NCBI RefSeq assembly: GCF_000183725.1
Contig: NC_014762.1
Location: 186,001 to 250,000 of the forward strand
Source of the DNA: Sulfuricurvum kujiense DSM 16994
Lineage (GTDB): Bacteria > Campylobacterota > Campylobacteria > Campylobacterales > Sulfurimonadaceae
DNA length: 64,000 nucleotides
Direction of reading: 5' to 3'
Notes under the pieces: model-generated
Seen by the model: only the letters and a program-made list of their open reading frames with translations
The model's database searches: none
Told to the model about the DNA's origin: nothing
Translations under genes and position numbers: made by a program
In this document: positions 18,358-27,100 of the stretch, piece after piece
Numbering within the stretch: the stretch's first letter is position 1
Layout: the number at the start of each line of letters is the position of its first letter

Positions 18358-19186
18358 AGATTCCGTTCTCCTGAACTGTTATTTTTTTAGCATCGACGAG
18401 CTGAGTCAGGGCCGCTTTGAAATTTTTCTTACTGAGCCCGAACGTTTTTTGGATTAAATCGGGATCGCTCTTGTAGTTATACGGGAGCATTCCTCCATTG
18501 CCTTGTATCATCGAGAAAATTTTATCGGCGGCACTGGACGCTTTCGCTTTTCCGACCATTTGCAACGAGAGATCGAGCTTTCCGTCGGGACGCAAAAGTT
18601 TGACGAATCCTTTTTTGATCTGCCCGACACGGACGTCTTCAAAAATTTCATTGGCGTAAATCATCCCCTCATATTTATGATCGACTATCACTTTATACCC
18701 CATAGGGGTTTTGGCAATAATCATAAACTCTACGGGGGTGTTCGGATAAAAACTCTTCGGAGGAGTCTCTAATGCACCGCTGATCTTTTCGGTTCCGACA
18801 AGACGGTTGGTCTGATCATCGAGAATGACACGAACCAGCCGTTTTTCCCCGACGGCGAAGGGACGTTTTTGAAGGGCTCTGGGGACAAAAAGATCTTTCG
18901 GCAGTCCCCAGTCTACAAAGGCACCGATCGAATTCGTATCGACCACTTCGACAAAGGCGATTTCGTTCACCATCGCCTTGGGCTTTACGGTTGTCGCGAC
19001 AGGGCGGTCTTCGCTGTCGGTATAGACGAATACGTCGATCGTATCGCCGATATGCATCGACTCGGTGACGTACTGGTTCGGCAGTAATATATCGCTCTCA
19101 TCCAGAGCACGTAGGAATAACCCCGGCACGGTAGAGCGGTCGATAACGAGGATATTGATCTCCCCGACTTTTAGTGTTTCATTCAT
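18347..19186 (-). CDS. cvfB: S1-domain RNA-binding protein, CvfB/YitL family
   Basis: 279 residues. CvfB proteins have S1-type RNA-binding domains and a C-terminal winged helix; they affect virulence gene expression in Staphylococcus, but the target RNAs are unclear. Visible: an N-terminal S1 unit (VGEINILVIDRSTVPGLFL), a second with FVEVVDTNSIGAFVDWGLP, a third with YKVIVDHKYEGMIYANEIF, and a C-terminal winged helix (FGLSKKNFKAALTQLVDAKK). The ATG lies seven bases after a TATAAT box with no ribosome-binding site, so the mRNA may be leaderless. Confidence 0.88.
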   Translation of the reverse strand: MNETLKVGEINILVIDRSTVPGLFLRALDESDILLPNQYVTESMHIGDTIDVFVYTDSEDRPVATTVKPKAMVNEIAFVEVVDTNSIGAFVDWGLPKDLFVPRALQKRPFAVGEKRLVRVILDDQTNRLVGTEKISGALETPPKSFYPNTPVEFMIIAKTPMGYKVIVDHKYEGMIYANEIFEDVRVGQIKKGFVKLLRPDGKLDLSLQMVGKAKASSAADKIFSMIQGNGGMLPYNYKSDPDLIQKTFGLSKKNFKAALTQLVDAKKITVQENGIYGI

Positions 19187-19189
19187 GGG

Positions 19190-19199
19190 TATAATTATA
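19190..19199. promoter_or_regulatory. Symmetric divergent -10 element (TATAATTATA)
   Basis: A 10-base perfect palindrome in the 40-base gap between cvfB and the short-chain dehydrogenase. It contains TATAAT on both strands: plus strand at 19190-19195 for the dehydrogenase (leader of about 25 bases) and minus strand at 19199-19194 for cvfB (transcript would start at its ATG). Confidence 0.5.
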
Positions 19200-19226
19200 T
19201 CGATTATTTGCTTGCGGGAGAAAAGG

Positions 19227-19979
19227 GTGCGGATACTAATAACAGGTGCAAGCAGCGGTTTGGGAGAAGTGTTGGCTCTACACTACGCGACGAAAGATAA
19301 TACGTTGGTATTGATTGCACGTAGAGAAGACAGATTATCCGATGTGGCGAGCCGATGCAGAGAGTTGGGAGCGGACGTGGAAACACTTGTAGCCGATGTC
19401 AACGATTTTGAGCGGATAAGAGAAATAGGGACGGAACTCGGTCAAAATCCGATTGACCGCATTATCCTCAATGCCGGTGTGTCGGTCGGGCATAACGGCG
19501 GAGTGACACCGTTTGAAGATTTTGAGCGTCTTTTCAAAACCAACTTTTTGAGTATTCACGCGCTGTTGGAACCGATTATCCCTAAATTAATGGAGCAAAG
19601 ATCGGGAGAAATCGTCTTTATTTCATCTCTCGCATCATTGCTCAGTATGCCGACATCTATCGCCTACAGCAGTTCCAAACGGGCGCTTAACGCGTATGCG
19701 GAGGGGCTGCATTATCAGCTCAAACCGCATGGAATTTCCGTGATGACGATTATGCCGGGATTTATAGATTCGGAGATGACCCGGAAGAACCGTTTTAAGA
19801 TGCCGTTCTTATTAAAAACGGAGGAAGGGGTTGCGCGGATTGTCCGTGCGATAGAGCGAAAAAAAATCCGATACGCATTCCCTTTTAGATTTTACTTAAT
19901 GATTCGAATTGTATTGCTGTTTCCGCAGTCCTTAAGAGACAAAATTGTAAACTTCACTAATTTTAAAAAGGGGCAGTAG
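19227..19979 (+). CDS. Short-chain dehydrogenase/reductase
   Basis: 250 residues. NAD(P)-dependent oxidoreductase of unknown substrate. The nucleotide motif TGASSGLG is at the very N-terminus, NAGVSVG is the structural motif, and the catalytic set S...Y-x3-K appears as ISSLASLLSMPTSIAYSSSK. An extension of about 40 residues at the C-terminus is hydrophobic and basic (FPFRFYLMIRIVLLFPQSLR) and may touch the membrane. The open frame extends upstream, but the GTG at 19227 after GGGAGAAAAGG is the right start. It is separated from the next gene by 25 bases. Confidence 0.88.
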   Translation: MRILITGASSGLGEVLALHYATKDNTLVLIARREDRLSDVASRCRELGADVETLVADVNDFERIREIGTELGQNPIDRIILNAGVSVGHNGGVTPFEDFERLFKTNFLSIHALLEPIIPKLMEQRSGEIVFISSLASLLSMPTSIAYSSSKRALNAYAEGLHYQLKPHGISVMTIMPGFIDSEMTRKNRFKMPFLLKTEEGVARIVRAIERKKIRYAFPFRFYLMIRIVLLFPQSLRDKIVNFTNFKKGQ

Positions 19980-20004
19980 CTCTCTTCTTCCAAGGAAATA
20001 ACGG

Positions 20005-22080
20005 ATGACTATCGACAGCGTTTGTACTTATTGCGGTGTGGGGTGTGATATTTCCGCTGAGGTAGAAGACAACAAGATTCAAAAAATCTTTGCCAAAGAC
20101 GAGGGAGTCGTTTCACAAGGGCGCCTTTGTATCAAAGGAAAGCAGGGATGGGATTTTTTGACGCATCCGAAACGTTTGCGCAATGCCCGCGTCCGTAAGA
20201 CATTTTTAGCGAAGAATTCCGCATTGTTTGCTGATTTCGATATGGATTATCTCGAACCAGTCGATCACGATTTTTATGAGATTAGCTATGAGAGTGCATA
20301 TGAGCTTGCCGCACGAAAGCTCAAATCGATCACCGATGAACACGGTTCGCACAGTTTTGCCGCAATCGGCGGTGCCCGTACAAGCTGTGAGAGTTCCTAT
20401 CTGTTTCAACATTTTACCCGCCATGTGGTCGGTTCGCCGCACGTCGACAACTGCGCCCGTGTCTGCCACTCCCCGTCATTAAAAGGGATGCGTACGACGA
20501 TCGGCGAGGGGGCAATGAGCAATCCGTTTGACGATATTTATGAGACGGAATTTATGGTAGTGATGGGGAGCAATACGACCGAAGGGCACCCTATCGTTGC
20601 CAACCGGATGCTTGATGTCATTAAAAACAACGGGGTGGAGCTGGCGGTCCTCGATGTCCGCAGGATTCAGCTCTCGAAATCAGCGACGCATCATTTGAGT
20701 ATCCCGTATGAAGCCAACTTGATGATACTTAACATGTTGGCGTATGTCATTATTTCCGAGAATCTTGTCAATGTCGAATTTGTTAATAGCCGGACAAAAG
20801 GGTATGAAGCGTATAAAAGTTCAATCTTGAACGACTCTTACGCCAACCCCGAATTTTTATTGCAGATTCCGGGATACGAATCGCTGGTGGATGATATCCG
20901 TATCGTTGCCCGCAAATATGCAACCCGAAAAAGTCTTTTTTTCTGGGGCTTGGGAATTACTGAACATCTTGACGGATCGTATGCCGTGATGGCGATTACC
21001 CATCTGGCTATGCTGACAGGCAATATCGGAAAACGGGGAGCGGGATTGATGCCGCTTCGGGGACAGAACAATGTCCAGGGGACCTGTGATGTCGGGATGC
21101 TTCCGTACTATGCTCCCGATTATCAACCGCCCAAAGAGGTGGGGATGATGACCCCTGATCTTATTAATGCGATGTGTGATGGGAAAATAAAAGCCCTTTT
21201 CAATATCAGTGAAGATATCGCCCATATCCATCCGAATCAAAATAAAATTCATGCGGCATTGGGCAATCTCGATCTTCTAGTCGTCAATGAACTCTTTGAC
21301 AACGAAGTGACTAAATTTGCCGACATAATTTTCGGGGTAAAAAGTGCCTATGAGAAAACAGGCGTTTACGTCAACGCCGAGCGCCGACTCCACCTTTCAC
21401 AACCGCTTGTACGGGCGACGATGCCGGATGACTGGGAAGTGATTGCGGAGATATCCAAACGTTACGGTGTCGATTTGGGCGTTGCATCCTCGTATGACGT
21501 GTGGGAAAAAGTGAGAGCCGATGCTCCAAACCGTTTCGGCGGGGCGAGTTATGAAAAGCTTGAGGCTAACCGTTTGCGGGGATTGCAGTGGCCGGTACAG
21601 GAAGAGGACCTTCCGGTATTGCACATCGGTACGTTTCGAACCAAAGACGGCTTAGGGTCGTTTCATTACCATCAATACTCTCCCCGAGGTCAGGTTGAAG
21701 AGCTTTTAAATGTTAAAAGTCATGAAGGATATTATCTGACGACAGGACGGATTTTGGTCCACTACAACAACGGTGCCCAAACCAATGCGTGTGATAAACT
21801 CAGTCGCAGTCACAGCGAAGATACGCTGTTGGTCAGTGTCGAGGATGAAGATTTTTTTGAATACAAAGACTTTGTCGTCCTTAAAAGCGAATACGGCCAA
21901 AGTGCTCCGTTACGGGTAAAAGTGAGTTCAACCGTCAAAAAAGGGACCCTTTTTACAACATTTCACCATGCTAAGAGCAATATTAACTTTCTTTTCGGAG
22001 ATGAGTGTGACGAGCTGATTAAAACGGCGCGTTTCAAATCAATAAAAGTCGAGGTGATCAAACCCGACTACTTGGATTAA
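20005..22080 (+). CDS. Formate dehydrogenase H-like molybdopterin oxidoreductase (Cys form)
   Basis: 691 residues of the bis-MGD oxidoreductase superfamily. The N-terminal [4Fe-4S] cysteines are C7, C10, C14 and C42. The active-site stretch DNCARVCHSPSLKGM has Cys154-His155 where E. coli FdhF has Sec140-His141, and GLMPLRGQNNVQGTCDVGM carries the equivalent of the FdhF active-site arginine. The C-terminal molybdopterin dinucleotide domain begins near SPRGQVEELL. There is no Tat signal, so it should be cytoplasmic. No electron-transfer subunit, fdhD or hydrogenase gene is nearby. Formate is the likely substrate, but the partner is unknown and an assimilatory-nitrate-reductase-like role cannot be fully excluded. 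Confidence 0.85.
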   Translation: MTIDSVCTYCGVGCDISAEVEDNKIQKIFAKDEGVVSQGRLCIKGKQGWDFLTHPKRLRNARVRKTFLAKNSALFADFDMDYLEPVDHDFYEISYESAYELAARKLKSITDEHGSHSFAAIGGARTSCESSYLFQHFTRHVVGSPHVDNCARVCHSPSLKGMRTTIGEGAMSNPFDDIYETEFMVVMGSNTTEGHPIVANRMLDVIKNNGVELAVLDVRRIQLSKSATHHLSIPYEANLMILNMLAYVIISENLVNVEFVNSRTKGYEAYKSSILNDSYANPEFLLQIPGYESLVDDIRIVARKYATRKSLFFWGLGITEHLDGSYAVMAITHLAMLTGNIGKRGAGLMPLRGQNNVQGTCDVGMLPYYAPDYQPPKEVGMMTPDLINAMCDGKIKALFNISEDIAHIHPNQNKIHAALGNLDLLVVNELFDNEVTKFADIIFGVKSAYEKTGVYVNAERRLHLSQPLVRATMPDDWEVIAEISKRYGVDLGVASSYDVWEKVRADAPNRFGGASYEKLEANRLRGLQWPVQEEDLPVLHIGTFRTKDGLGSFHYHQYSPRGQVEELLNVKSHEGYYLTTGRILVHYNNGAQTNACDKLSRSHSEDTLLVSVEDEDFFEYKDFVVLKSEYGQSAPLRVKVSSTVKKGTLFTTFHHAKSNINFLFGDECDELIKTARFKSIKVEVIKPDYLD

Positions 22081-22085
22081 ATACT

Positions 22086-22421
22086 ATGCACACTCGCGCT
22101 CGTGGCAATTTAGCCGAAGAGCGGGGATGTGACTATTTGAGAGGAAAAGGGCTTCGTATCATTGATAGGAACGTCTATAACCGTTTCGGAGAAATCGATA
22201 TTATTGCGCTAAGTTCCGATAACGTTCTTCACTTTATCGAAGTTAAAAGCGGTTCCTCGTATGAACAGGCGGTTAACAATATTACCTCTTCCAAACTCCA
22301 AAAACTAAACCGTACGATCCAAACCTATCTCCAACAAAAAAAGCTTAATCTTGATTATTGCATCGATGCGCTGATCATCAGCGATGAGACTCTGGAGTGG
22401 ATTGAAAATATTACCCTTTAG
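22086..22421 (+). CDS. UPF0102 / YraN-family nuclease-like protein
   Basis: 111 residues. YraN proteins have a Holliday-junction-resolvase-like PD-(D/E)xK fold and unknown function. The core is present: RGNLAEERGCDYL, then RFGEIDIIAL (catalytic Glu-Asp) and HFIEVKSGSS (E-x-K), followed by KLQKLNRTIQTYL. It starts five bases after the molybdoenzyme gene with no clear ribosome-binding site, so it is probably translated by coupling. It overlaps the end of the EAL gene on the other strand by four bases. Confidence 0.9.
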   Translation: MHTRARGNLAEERGCDYLRGKGLRIIDRNVYNRFGEIDIIALSSDNVLHFIEVKSGSSYEQAVNNITSSKLQKLNRTIQTYLQQKKLNLDYCIDALIISDETLEWIENITL

Positions 22422-24466
22422 GGCTGCCCGACAGTGACAGGATGTCTTGCCGGTTCATAAAAGTAGAATCCTTGCGCGGAATCAATTTCGAGTTTTTCAA
22501 CGATATCGGCAATGGCTTCGTTATGGACAAACTCAGCGACCGTTTTGATGGAACTGTTTTTAGTAAAATTGACAATGGTTTGAACGATTGTTATGGCTTT
22601 ATCATCGGTATCGAGATTGCGGATGAGTGAACCGTCTATTTTGATAATATCGATAGCAAGATTTAAAATGCGTGAAAAATTGGAATAACCGCTGCCGAAA
22701 TCATCGATGGCGATGCGACAACCGTAACGGCGCATTTTGACAATGAACTCAACAATTTCATTATACTCTTCGATAGCCTCAGATTCTAACAGTTCGAAAA
22801 TAATCCGCTTTCCGATCGATTCGTACTGTTCCAGCAATTGTTCCAGAAGTGCTACGGTTTCTTTATTTCCGATATCATCGATCGATACATTAATTGAAAA
22901 ATCTCCCTCATGTTCTGCGATTATGGCAAAACTCTGGGTAACAATGGCACGAGTAAGTTGAGGGTAGAGATTGGACTCTTTAGCGATATGGAGATAGGGA
23001 TAAATGGACCTTGCCTGATCATCTTTCATAATGATACGCGCTAACACCTCGTGTTTGGTAACGCTCCGGGTAGAGAGGCTGATAATCGGTTGAAAGTACG
23101 GAACGATCCGATTTTCCGCTAGGGCATCTTTTAATTCTCTCGCTTTGGTAACGTTGTCGGCTATGATTTGGTGGAGATTAAGCCCCTGATGGTAGACGGT
23201 AGGATTCGTATGTGTTTTGTTCTTAAGCGCCATATCGGCTGTTTCCAGCAAAGGCGAGAATTTGGATGCAGAGATTGAAATGGAAGGGGTACGGGGTTCA
23301 TTATCGATTAGAATCGGTCTCTCGGAAAAAGTTTTCAGAAATGTTTTGGAAATTGCATGGAGATCGTTGTAGTCGAATAATTCAAACAGGATTCCGAAAT
23401 CATCCGCACCCAGACGGTAATAAGACGGGTTGTATCCTGCAAAAGGGATGTTCTGTATATGATGTGCGGTTTCGATTAAGAGACGATCCCCCTCTTTCAC
23501 GCCGTAAAAATCGTTGTAGTGCTTAAACTTGTTAATATTGATCAAGATAAGGGCGGCCTTTTCACCTTTTCGTTTTAAGTCTTCTTCATACGCTTTACGG
23601 TTACGAAGCCGGGTAAGAGGGTCTATTCTCGCTTCTCGCTCGCTTTGAACCAAAAAGATGGCGATGATTCCGATACTGATAATGAACAGAGTGACTAGCA
23701 AATAGGAAAAATAGGAGACAAAGCGAAGTTCAGCATCCGATTCGCGGTAAAAAGCTGTTTCTGCTTCGCTCAGGGTAGCCGATAAAGCGGGATCTTTTAT
23801 CTGCTCCGTCACTTTGACAAATTGGGGAAAGTATTGTTCGATAACTTTGAAATGAGAGATCATCCGCTGTGTAAGCTCTTCATTTTTGGGGTTCACAAAA
23901 CGGTAGTGTTCCAGGGCAGCAATCTTGGGACGCAAAGATGTGATAAGTTCACTGTCCAAAGCGTTTTTTGCCAGTAAAATAGAACCGGCCAACCGATTGA
24001 TCTCGTAGAGTACCTCTTGTCCCTGAGGGGTGGTCTCATCGTGTTCAAACAAATGCTGCTGTGAGGCTAAAAGGGCTGCAGTTGTATTTTTAATGACGAT
24101 ATTGGTTGTTTGAAAATCATAGATGGCATTAACTTTATGGTTAAATTGTGCGCGGTATTTTTGGAGAGCCGCATAGGTGTTTGGATGCTCCTGAATAATA
24201 TGCGGATTGCGAAGAAGGATATCCAGCTCTTTGTGAACATGGTTGATTTTGTCATTAATTCCGTCTTGATTGGTATAGAGGAAAAAAGCATTATTTAAGA
24301 TTTGATTGTCGAGCTGATTCTGAGCTGTTTCTATCGCTTTAAAATTAAGCCCGAGTTTATTTCGATCAGTGAAATAATCATGTGAAAATGTTTTAAAGAG
24401 AAATAATGAGATGAGTGCACTGCCGCCAAGCACGGCGGTTAAAGCGAGTTTATGGGAGAGCTTCAT
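22418..24466 (-). CDS. Membrane c-di-GMP phosphodiesterase with degenerate GGDEF and intact EAL
   Basis: 682 residues. One N-terminal membrane span, a large periplasmic helical sensor region (about 30-245), a second span (near 250-270), then a GGDEF domain (about 275-400) and an EAL domain (about 430-675). The GGDEF signature is RLGADDFG, so cyclase activity is unlikely and the domain may only bind nucleotide. The EAL domain keeps its acid and metal residues: HEVLAR, INVSIDD, FELLESE, AIDDFGSGYSNF, IIKIDGSLI, TVAEF and QGFYF. It should lower c-di-GMP in response to a periplasmic signal. Its ATG overlaps the stop of the cytochrome c peroxidase gene. Confidence 0.9.
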   Translation of the reverse strand: MKLSHKLALTAVLGGSALISLFLFKTFSHDYFTDRNKLGLNFKAIETAQNQLDNQILNNAFFLYTNQDGINDKINHVHKELDILLRNPHIIQEHPNTYAALQKYRAQFNHKVNAIYDFQTTNIVIKNTTAALLASQQHLFEHDETTPQGQEVLYEINRLAGSILLAKNALDSELITSLRPKIAALEHYRFVNPKNEELTQRMISHFKVIEQYFPQFVKVTEQIKDPALSATLSEAETAFYRESDAELRFVSYFSYLLVTLFIISIGIIAIFLVQSEREARIDPLTRLRNRKAYEEDLKRKGEKAALILININKFKHYNDFYGVKEGDRLLIETAHHIQNIPFAGYNPSYYRLGADDFGILFELFDYNDLHAISKTFLKTFSERPILIDNEPRTPSISISASKFSPLLETADMALKNKTHTNPTVYHQGLNLHQIIADNVTKARELKDALAENRIVPYFQPIISLSTRSVTKHEVLARIIMKDDQARSIYPYLHIAKESNLYPQLTRAIVTQSFAIIAEHEGDFSINVSIDDIGNKETVALLEQLLEQYESIGKRIIFELLESEAIEEYNEIVEFIVKMRRYGCRIAIDDFGSGYSNFSRILNLAIDIIKIDGSLIRNLDTDDKAITIVQTIVNFTKNSSIKTVAEFVHNEAIADIVEKLEIDSAQGFYFYEPARHPVTVGQP

Positions 24467-25389
24467 CGATATAGACTCGTTTTAGGAAGTTTGCCGGTGA
24501 GTGTTTTTAAAAAAGATATGATGTAGGCTGACTCTTGGTCGGAAAGGGTTATACCCAGGTTGTGATATGACATCCGTTTAACCGCATCCTTGAGGGTCGG
24601 GGCACTGCCGTCATGAAAATAAGGTGCGGTCAGGGCAATATTGCGCAATGTCGGGACTTTATAAACGTTCTTATCTATCTCCCGCTTGGTAAGGGCATAC
24701 CGGTCGCTGCTCTTTTGATCCCATTTTACAGGGATGATGACTCCCATTTTTTGAAAAGAGTTGCCTCCCACATTCACGCCGTTATGGCAGGTTGCGCATC
24801 CGAGTGTTTTAAAGAGATTATATCCCTCTTGCTCTTCATACGATAGTGTTGATTTCCCTTTCAAAAAGAGATCGAATTTCGCGTTGGGTGTAATAAGCGT
24901 TTTTTCATACTCGGCGATCATATCGGCGATATCATCTGAGGTAATGAGACTGCGCTTTGTAATGGTTTGAAATGATTCTTTGTACTCAGGGATCTTCTTA
25001 AGGCGTGATACGGCTTCAGCTGCACTAAAGCCCATTTCAATCGGATTATGGATAGGACCGAGTGCCTGTTCACGGAGATTGTTGGCACGGCCGTTCCAAA
25101 ATTGCTTAAAGTTAAAGGTTGAATTCAATACGGTGGGAGCATTCATGTTTCCCTGCAATTGGTAGATGCCGACAGAGACACTTTCCCCGTCTGTTCCCCC
25201 ATACGCTCTCTTATGACAGCTTGCGCAAGAGATAGAATAATCTTTGGAAAGGATCGGATCATAAAACAGTTTTTGACCTAAGGCCGCTTTTTGAGGATCG
25301 TAAGGAAGTGTTTGAGGGATCGGAGCAATCGGTTCTATTGCATAGGTCAAAGATGATAACAAGCATACAATCCATATCAGCCCCTTCAT
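24463..25389 (-). CDS. Di-heme cytochrome c peroxidase (CcpA/MauG family)
   Basis: 308 residues from the preferred ATG. Periplasmic enzyme that reduces hydrogen peroxide with electrons from c-type cytochromes. Signal peptide KGLIWIVCLLSSLTYA, first heme site CASCH, second heme site CATCH, and the conserved FWNGRA and PTLRNIALTAPYFHDG stretches. The open frame reaches 25449, but a -10 box lies at 25443-25438 and the upstream residues look non-native, so the ATG at 25389 is chosen. The stop overlaps the start of the EAL phosphodiesterase by four bases, so the two form one operon. Like many bacterial forms it may need reductive activation. Confidence 0.93.
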   Translation of the reverse strand: MKGLIWIVCLLSSLTYAIEPIAPIPQTLPYDPQKAALGQKLFYDPILSKDYSISCASCHKRAYGGTDGESVSVGIYQLQGNMNAPTVLNSTFNFKQFWNGRANNLREQALGPIHNPIEMGFSAAEAVSRLKKIPEYKESFQTITKRSLITSDDIADMIAEYEKTLITPNAKFDLFLKGKSTLSYEEQEGYNLFKTLGCATCHNGVNVGGNSFQKMGVIIPVKWDQKSSDRYALTKREIDKNVYKVPTLRNIALTAPYFHDGSAPTLKDAVKRMSYHNLGITLSDQESAYIISFLKTLTGKLPKTSLYR

Positions 25390-25437
25390 AACCCAGTGTC
25401 CATACCCTTTATTTATATTGTGTTTTAAAAGGAAGTT

Positions 25438-25443
25438 ATTATA
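25438..25443 (-). promoter_or_regulatory. -10 box of the cytochrome c peroxidase operon
   Basis: TATAAT on the minus strand, 48 bases before the chosen ATG at 25389. It lies inside the longest open frame, which supports the shorter start. Confidence 0.5.
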
Positions 25444-25533
25444 ATTCAAATTAGATTAAAATATGTTCATTGTATTGCATCTTGAGAAATTGTGTGAGAA
25501 TAATGTAATAAGTCATTTTAAAGATTGGAGCGT

Positions 25534-25539
25534 TATAAT
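25534..25539 (+). promoter_or_regulatory. -10 box of trxA
   Basis: TATAAT, 35 bases before the ATG at 25575; AAGGA lies before the start codon. No clear -35, only T-rich sequence. Confidence 0.6.
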
Positions 25540-25574
25540 GACTTATTACAAACATTCGCAATCAAGGAAGTACA

Positions 25575-25892
25575 ATGGGTAAATACGTTGAATTGACAGT
25601 ATCAAATTTTGATGAAATAACCAAAGAGGGTGTCTCATTGGTAGATTTTTGGGCTCCTTGGTGTGGACCTTGCCGTATGATCGCTCCGGTCATCGAAGAA
25701 TTGGCGGCAGAATATGAAGGAAAAGCAAATATCTGTAAAGTAAATACAGATGAAGAGCAAGATATTGCGGTAAAATACGGTATCCGTTCTATTCCGACTA
25801 TCCTTTTCTTTAAAAACGGCGAAGTCGTTGAACAAATGGTCGGTGCCGCATCAAAACAAGCGTTTGCTGATAAGCTGAACGCTCTACTGTAA
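25575..25892 (+). CDS. trxA: Thioredoxin
   Basis: 105 residues, the standard cytoplasmic disulfide reductant. The redox motif WCGPC is at residues 29-33 within VDFWAPWCGPCRMIAPV, and the cis-proline loop SIPTILFFKNGE is intact. It has its own promoter and terminator, and the reductase gene trxB lies 183 bases further on, an arrangement known from other Campylobacterota. Confidence 0.98.
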   Translation: MGKYVELTVSNFDEITKEGVSLVDFWAPWCGPCRMIAPVIEELAAEYEGKANICKVNTDEEQDIAVKYGIRSIPTILFFKNGEVVEQMVGAASKQAFADKLNALL

Positions 25893-25906
25893 CTCTTTTT
25901 ATAAAG

Positions 25907-25927
25907 AAGTGGGGCGATGCCCCATTT
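25907..25927 (+). terminator. Rho-independent terminator after trxA
   Basis: A GC-rich stem (TGGGGC with GCCCCA, extended by flanking A-T and G-U pairs) closes a three-base loop and runs into TTTTCT. It separates trxA from trxB. The remaining sequence up to 26075 is AT-rich with no further gene. Confidence 0.75.
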
Positions 25928-26075
25928 TCTGAATCCTTCAATATTATTTCAAAAATTTATTTTAATTATAAATAGAATCTTAACTTTTTACCTTTTTATC
26001 CCTCAAAAGTGCCTCTTTATTTATTAGACTGTATCATATACCCATATTAATGTTTTCAATAACAGGAGATCAGGG

Positions 26076-27014
26076 ATGTTGGATTGTGCGATTATCGGGG
26101 GAGGACCTGCGGGACTTACTGCGGGACTTTATACTACACGCGGCGGCTTGGATAACGTAACAATGTTTGAAAAAGGGATGCCGGGCGGCCAGATTACAAT
26201 GAGTTCTGAGATTGAAAATTATCCGGGTGTAACCGGACATATTACGGGAATGGATTTGATGATCCCGTGGCCGGAACAATGTCAGCGTTTCGGTCTGAAA
26301 CATGAAATGTCGGAAGTGACTCGTGTCGCACGAGGTGAAGACGGTATTTTCATCATCCAGAAATCGGATGGAACAAGCGATGAGGCCAAGAGTGTTATTG
26401 TCTGTACCGGATCGGCTCCGAAGCGAGCCGGATTTGTCGGCGAAGATACATTTTTCGGACGCGGTGTCAGTACATGCGCAACCTGTGACGGCTTCTTTTA
26501 TAAAAACAAAGAGGTTGCGGTTATCGGAGGGGGAGATACCGCACTGGAAGAGGCGCTCTATTTGGCAAAAATTTGTACCAAAGTCTATCTTATCCACCGC
26601 AGAGATTCGTTCCGTTCAGCACCCAATACTATTGCACGAGTCAAAGGGACTCCGAATATCGAATTGGTCCTAAATGCGGTCCCCGAAGAGGTTTTCGGCG
26701 GTGCAATGGGAGTGGACGGGATACGTGTAAAACTTCAAGACGGTTCACTTCGCCAAATCGATGTTCCGGGAATCTTTGTATTTGTCGGTAATAATGTGAA
26801 CAATCAGGTATTGATTCAAGAAGACGGCTCTTTTTTATGTGACATGACTCCATGGGGAGAAGTGAAAGTCGATTTAAGTATGAAAACCTCTGTCCCAGGA
26901 CTGTTCGCAGCCGGAGATATGCGTGAATCTGCTCCGAAACAGGTTGTTTGCGCAGCAGGTGACGGTGCGGTAGCTGCATTGCAGGCAATCGCGTTTGTGG
27001 ATGGACATCATTAA
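26076..27014 (+). CDS. trxB: Thioredoxin reductase
   Basis: 312 residues. NADPH-dependent flavoenzyme that reduces thioredoxin. The FAD motif [14 protein letters not shown] is at the N-terminus, the redox pair is in [18 protein letters not shown], the NADPH motif [16 protein letters not shown] follows, and the end has LFAAGDMRE and [25 protein letters not shown] precedes the ATG. It is the natural partner of trxA just upstream. Confidence 0.98.
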   Translation: MLDCAIIGGGPAGLTAGLYTTRGGLDNVTMFEKGMPGGQITMSSEIENYPGVTGHITGMDLMIPWPEQCQRFGLKHEMSEVTRVARGEDGIFIIQKSDGTSDEAKSVIVCTGSAPKRAGFVGEDTFFGRGVSTCATCDGFFYKNKEVAVIGGGDTALEEALYLAKICTKVYLIHRRDSFRSAPNTIARVKGTPNIELVLNAVPEEVFGGAMGVDGIRVKLQDGSLRQIDVPGIFVFVGNNVNNQVLIQEDGSFLCDMTPWGEVKVDLSMKTSVPGLFAAGDMRESAPKQVVCAAGDGAVAALQAIAFVDGHH

Positions 27015-27024
27015 CCCTGCTATA

Positions 27025-27052
27025 ACTGTTTATTTACGCCTTTTTAAACAGT
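27025..27052. repeat. Inverted repeat between trxB and dapB
   Basis: ACTGTTTA (27025-27032) and its exact complement TAAACAGT (27045-27052) are separated by 12 bases that include five T. It may end trxB transcription or serve as a binding site; it is not a standard terminator because no T run follows the second arm. Confidence 0.35.
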
Positions 27053-27100
27053 ATGACGCTAGAATGTCATCAGAATAATGCAGTATAGGGATTGTACAAA

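Noticed and set aside
22418-24466. Calling the GGDEF-EAL protein a bifunctional cyclase/phosphodiesterase
   Set aside because: The GGDEF signature is GADDF and no inhibitory site is seen, so cyclase activity is unlikely.
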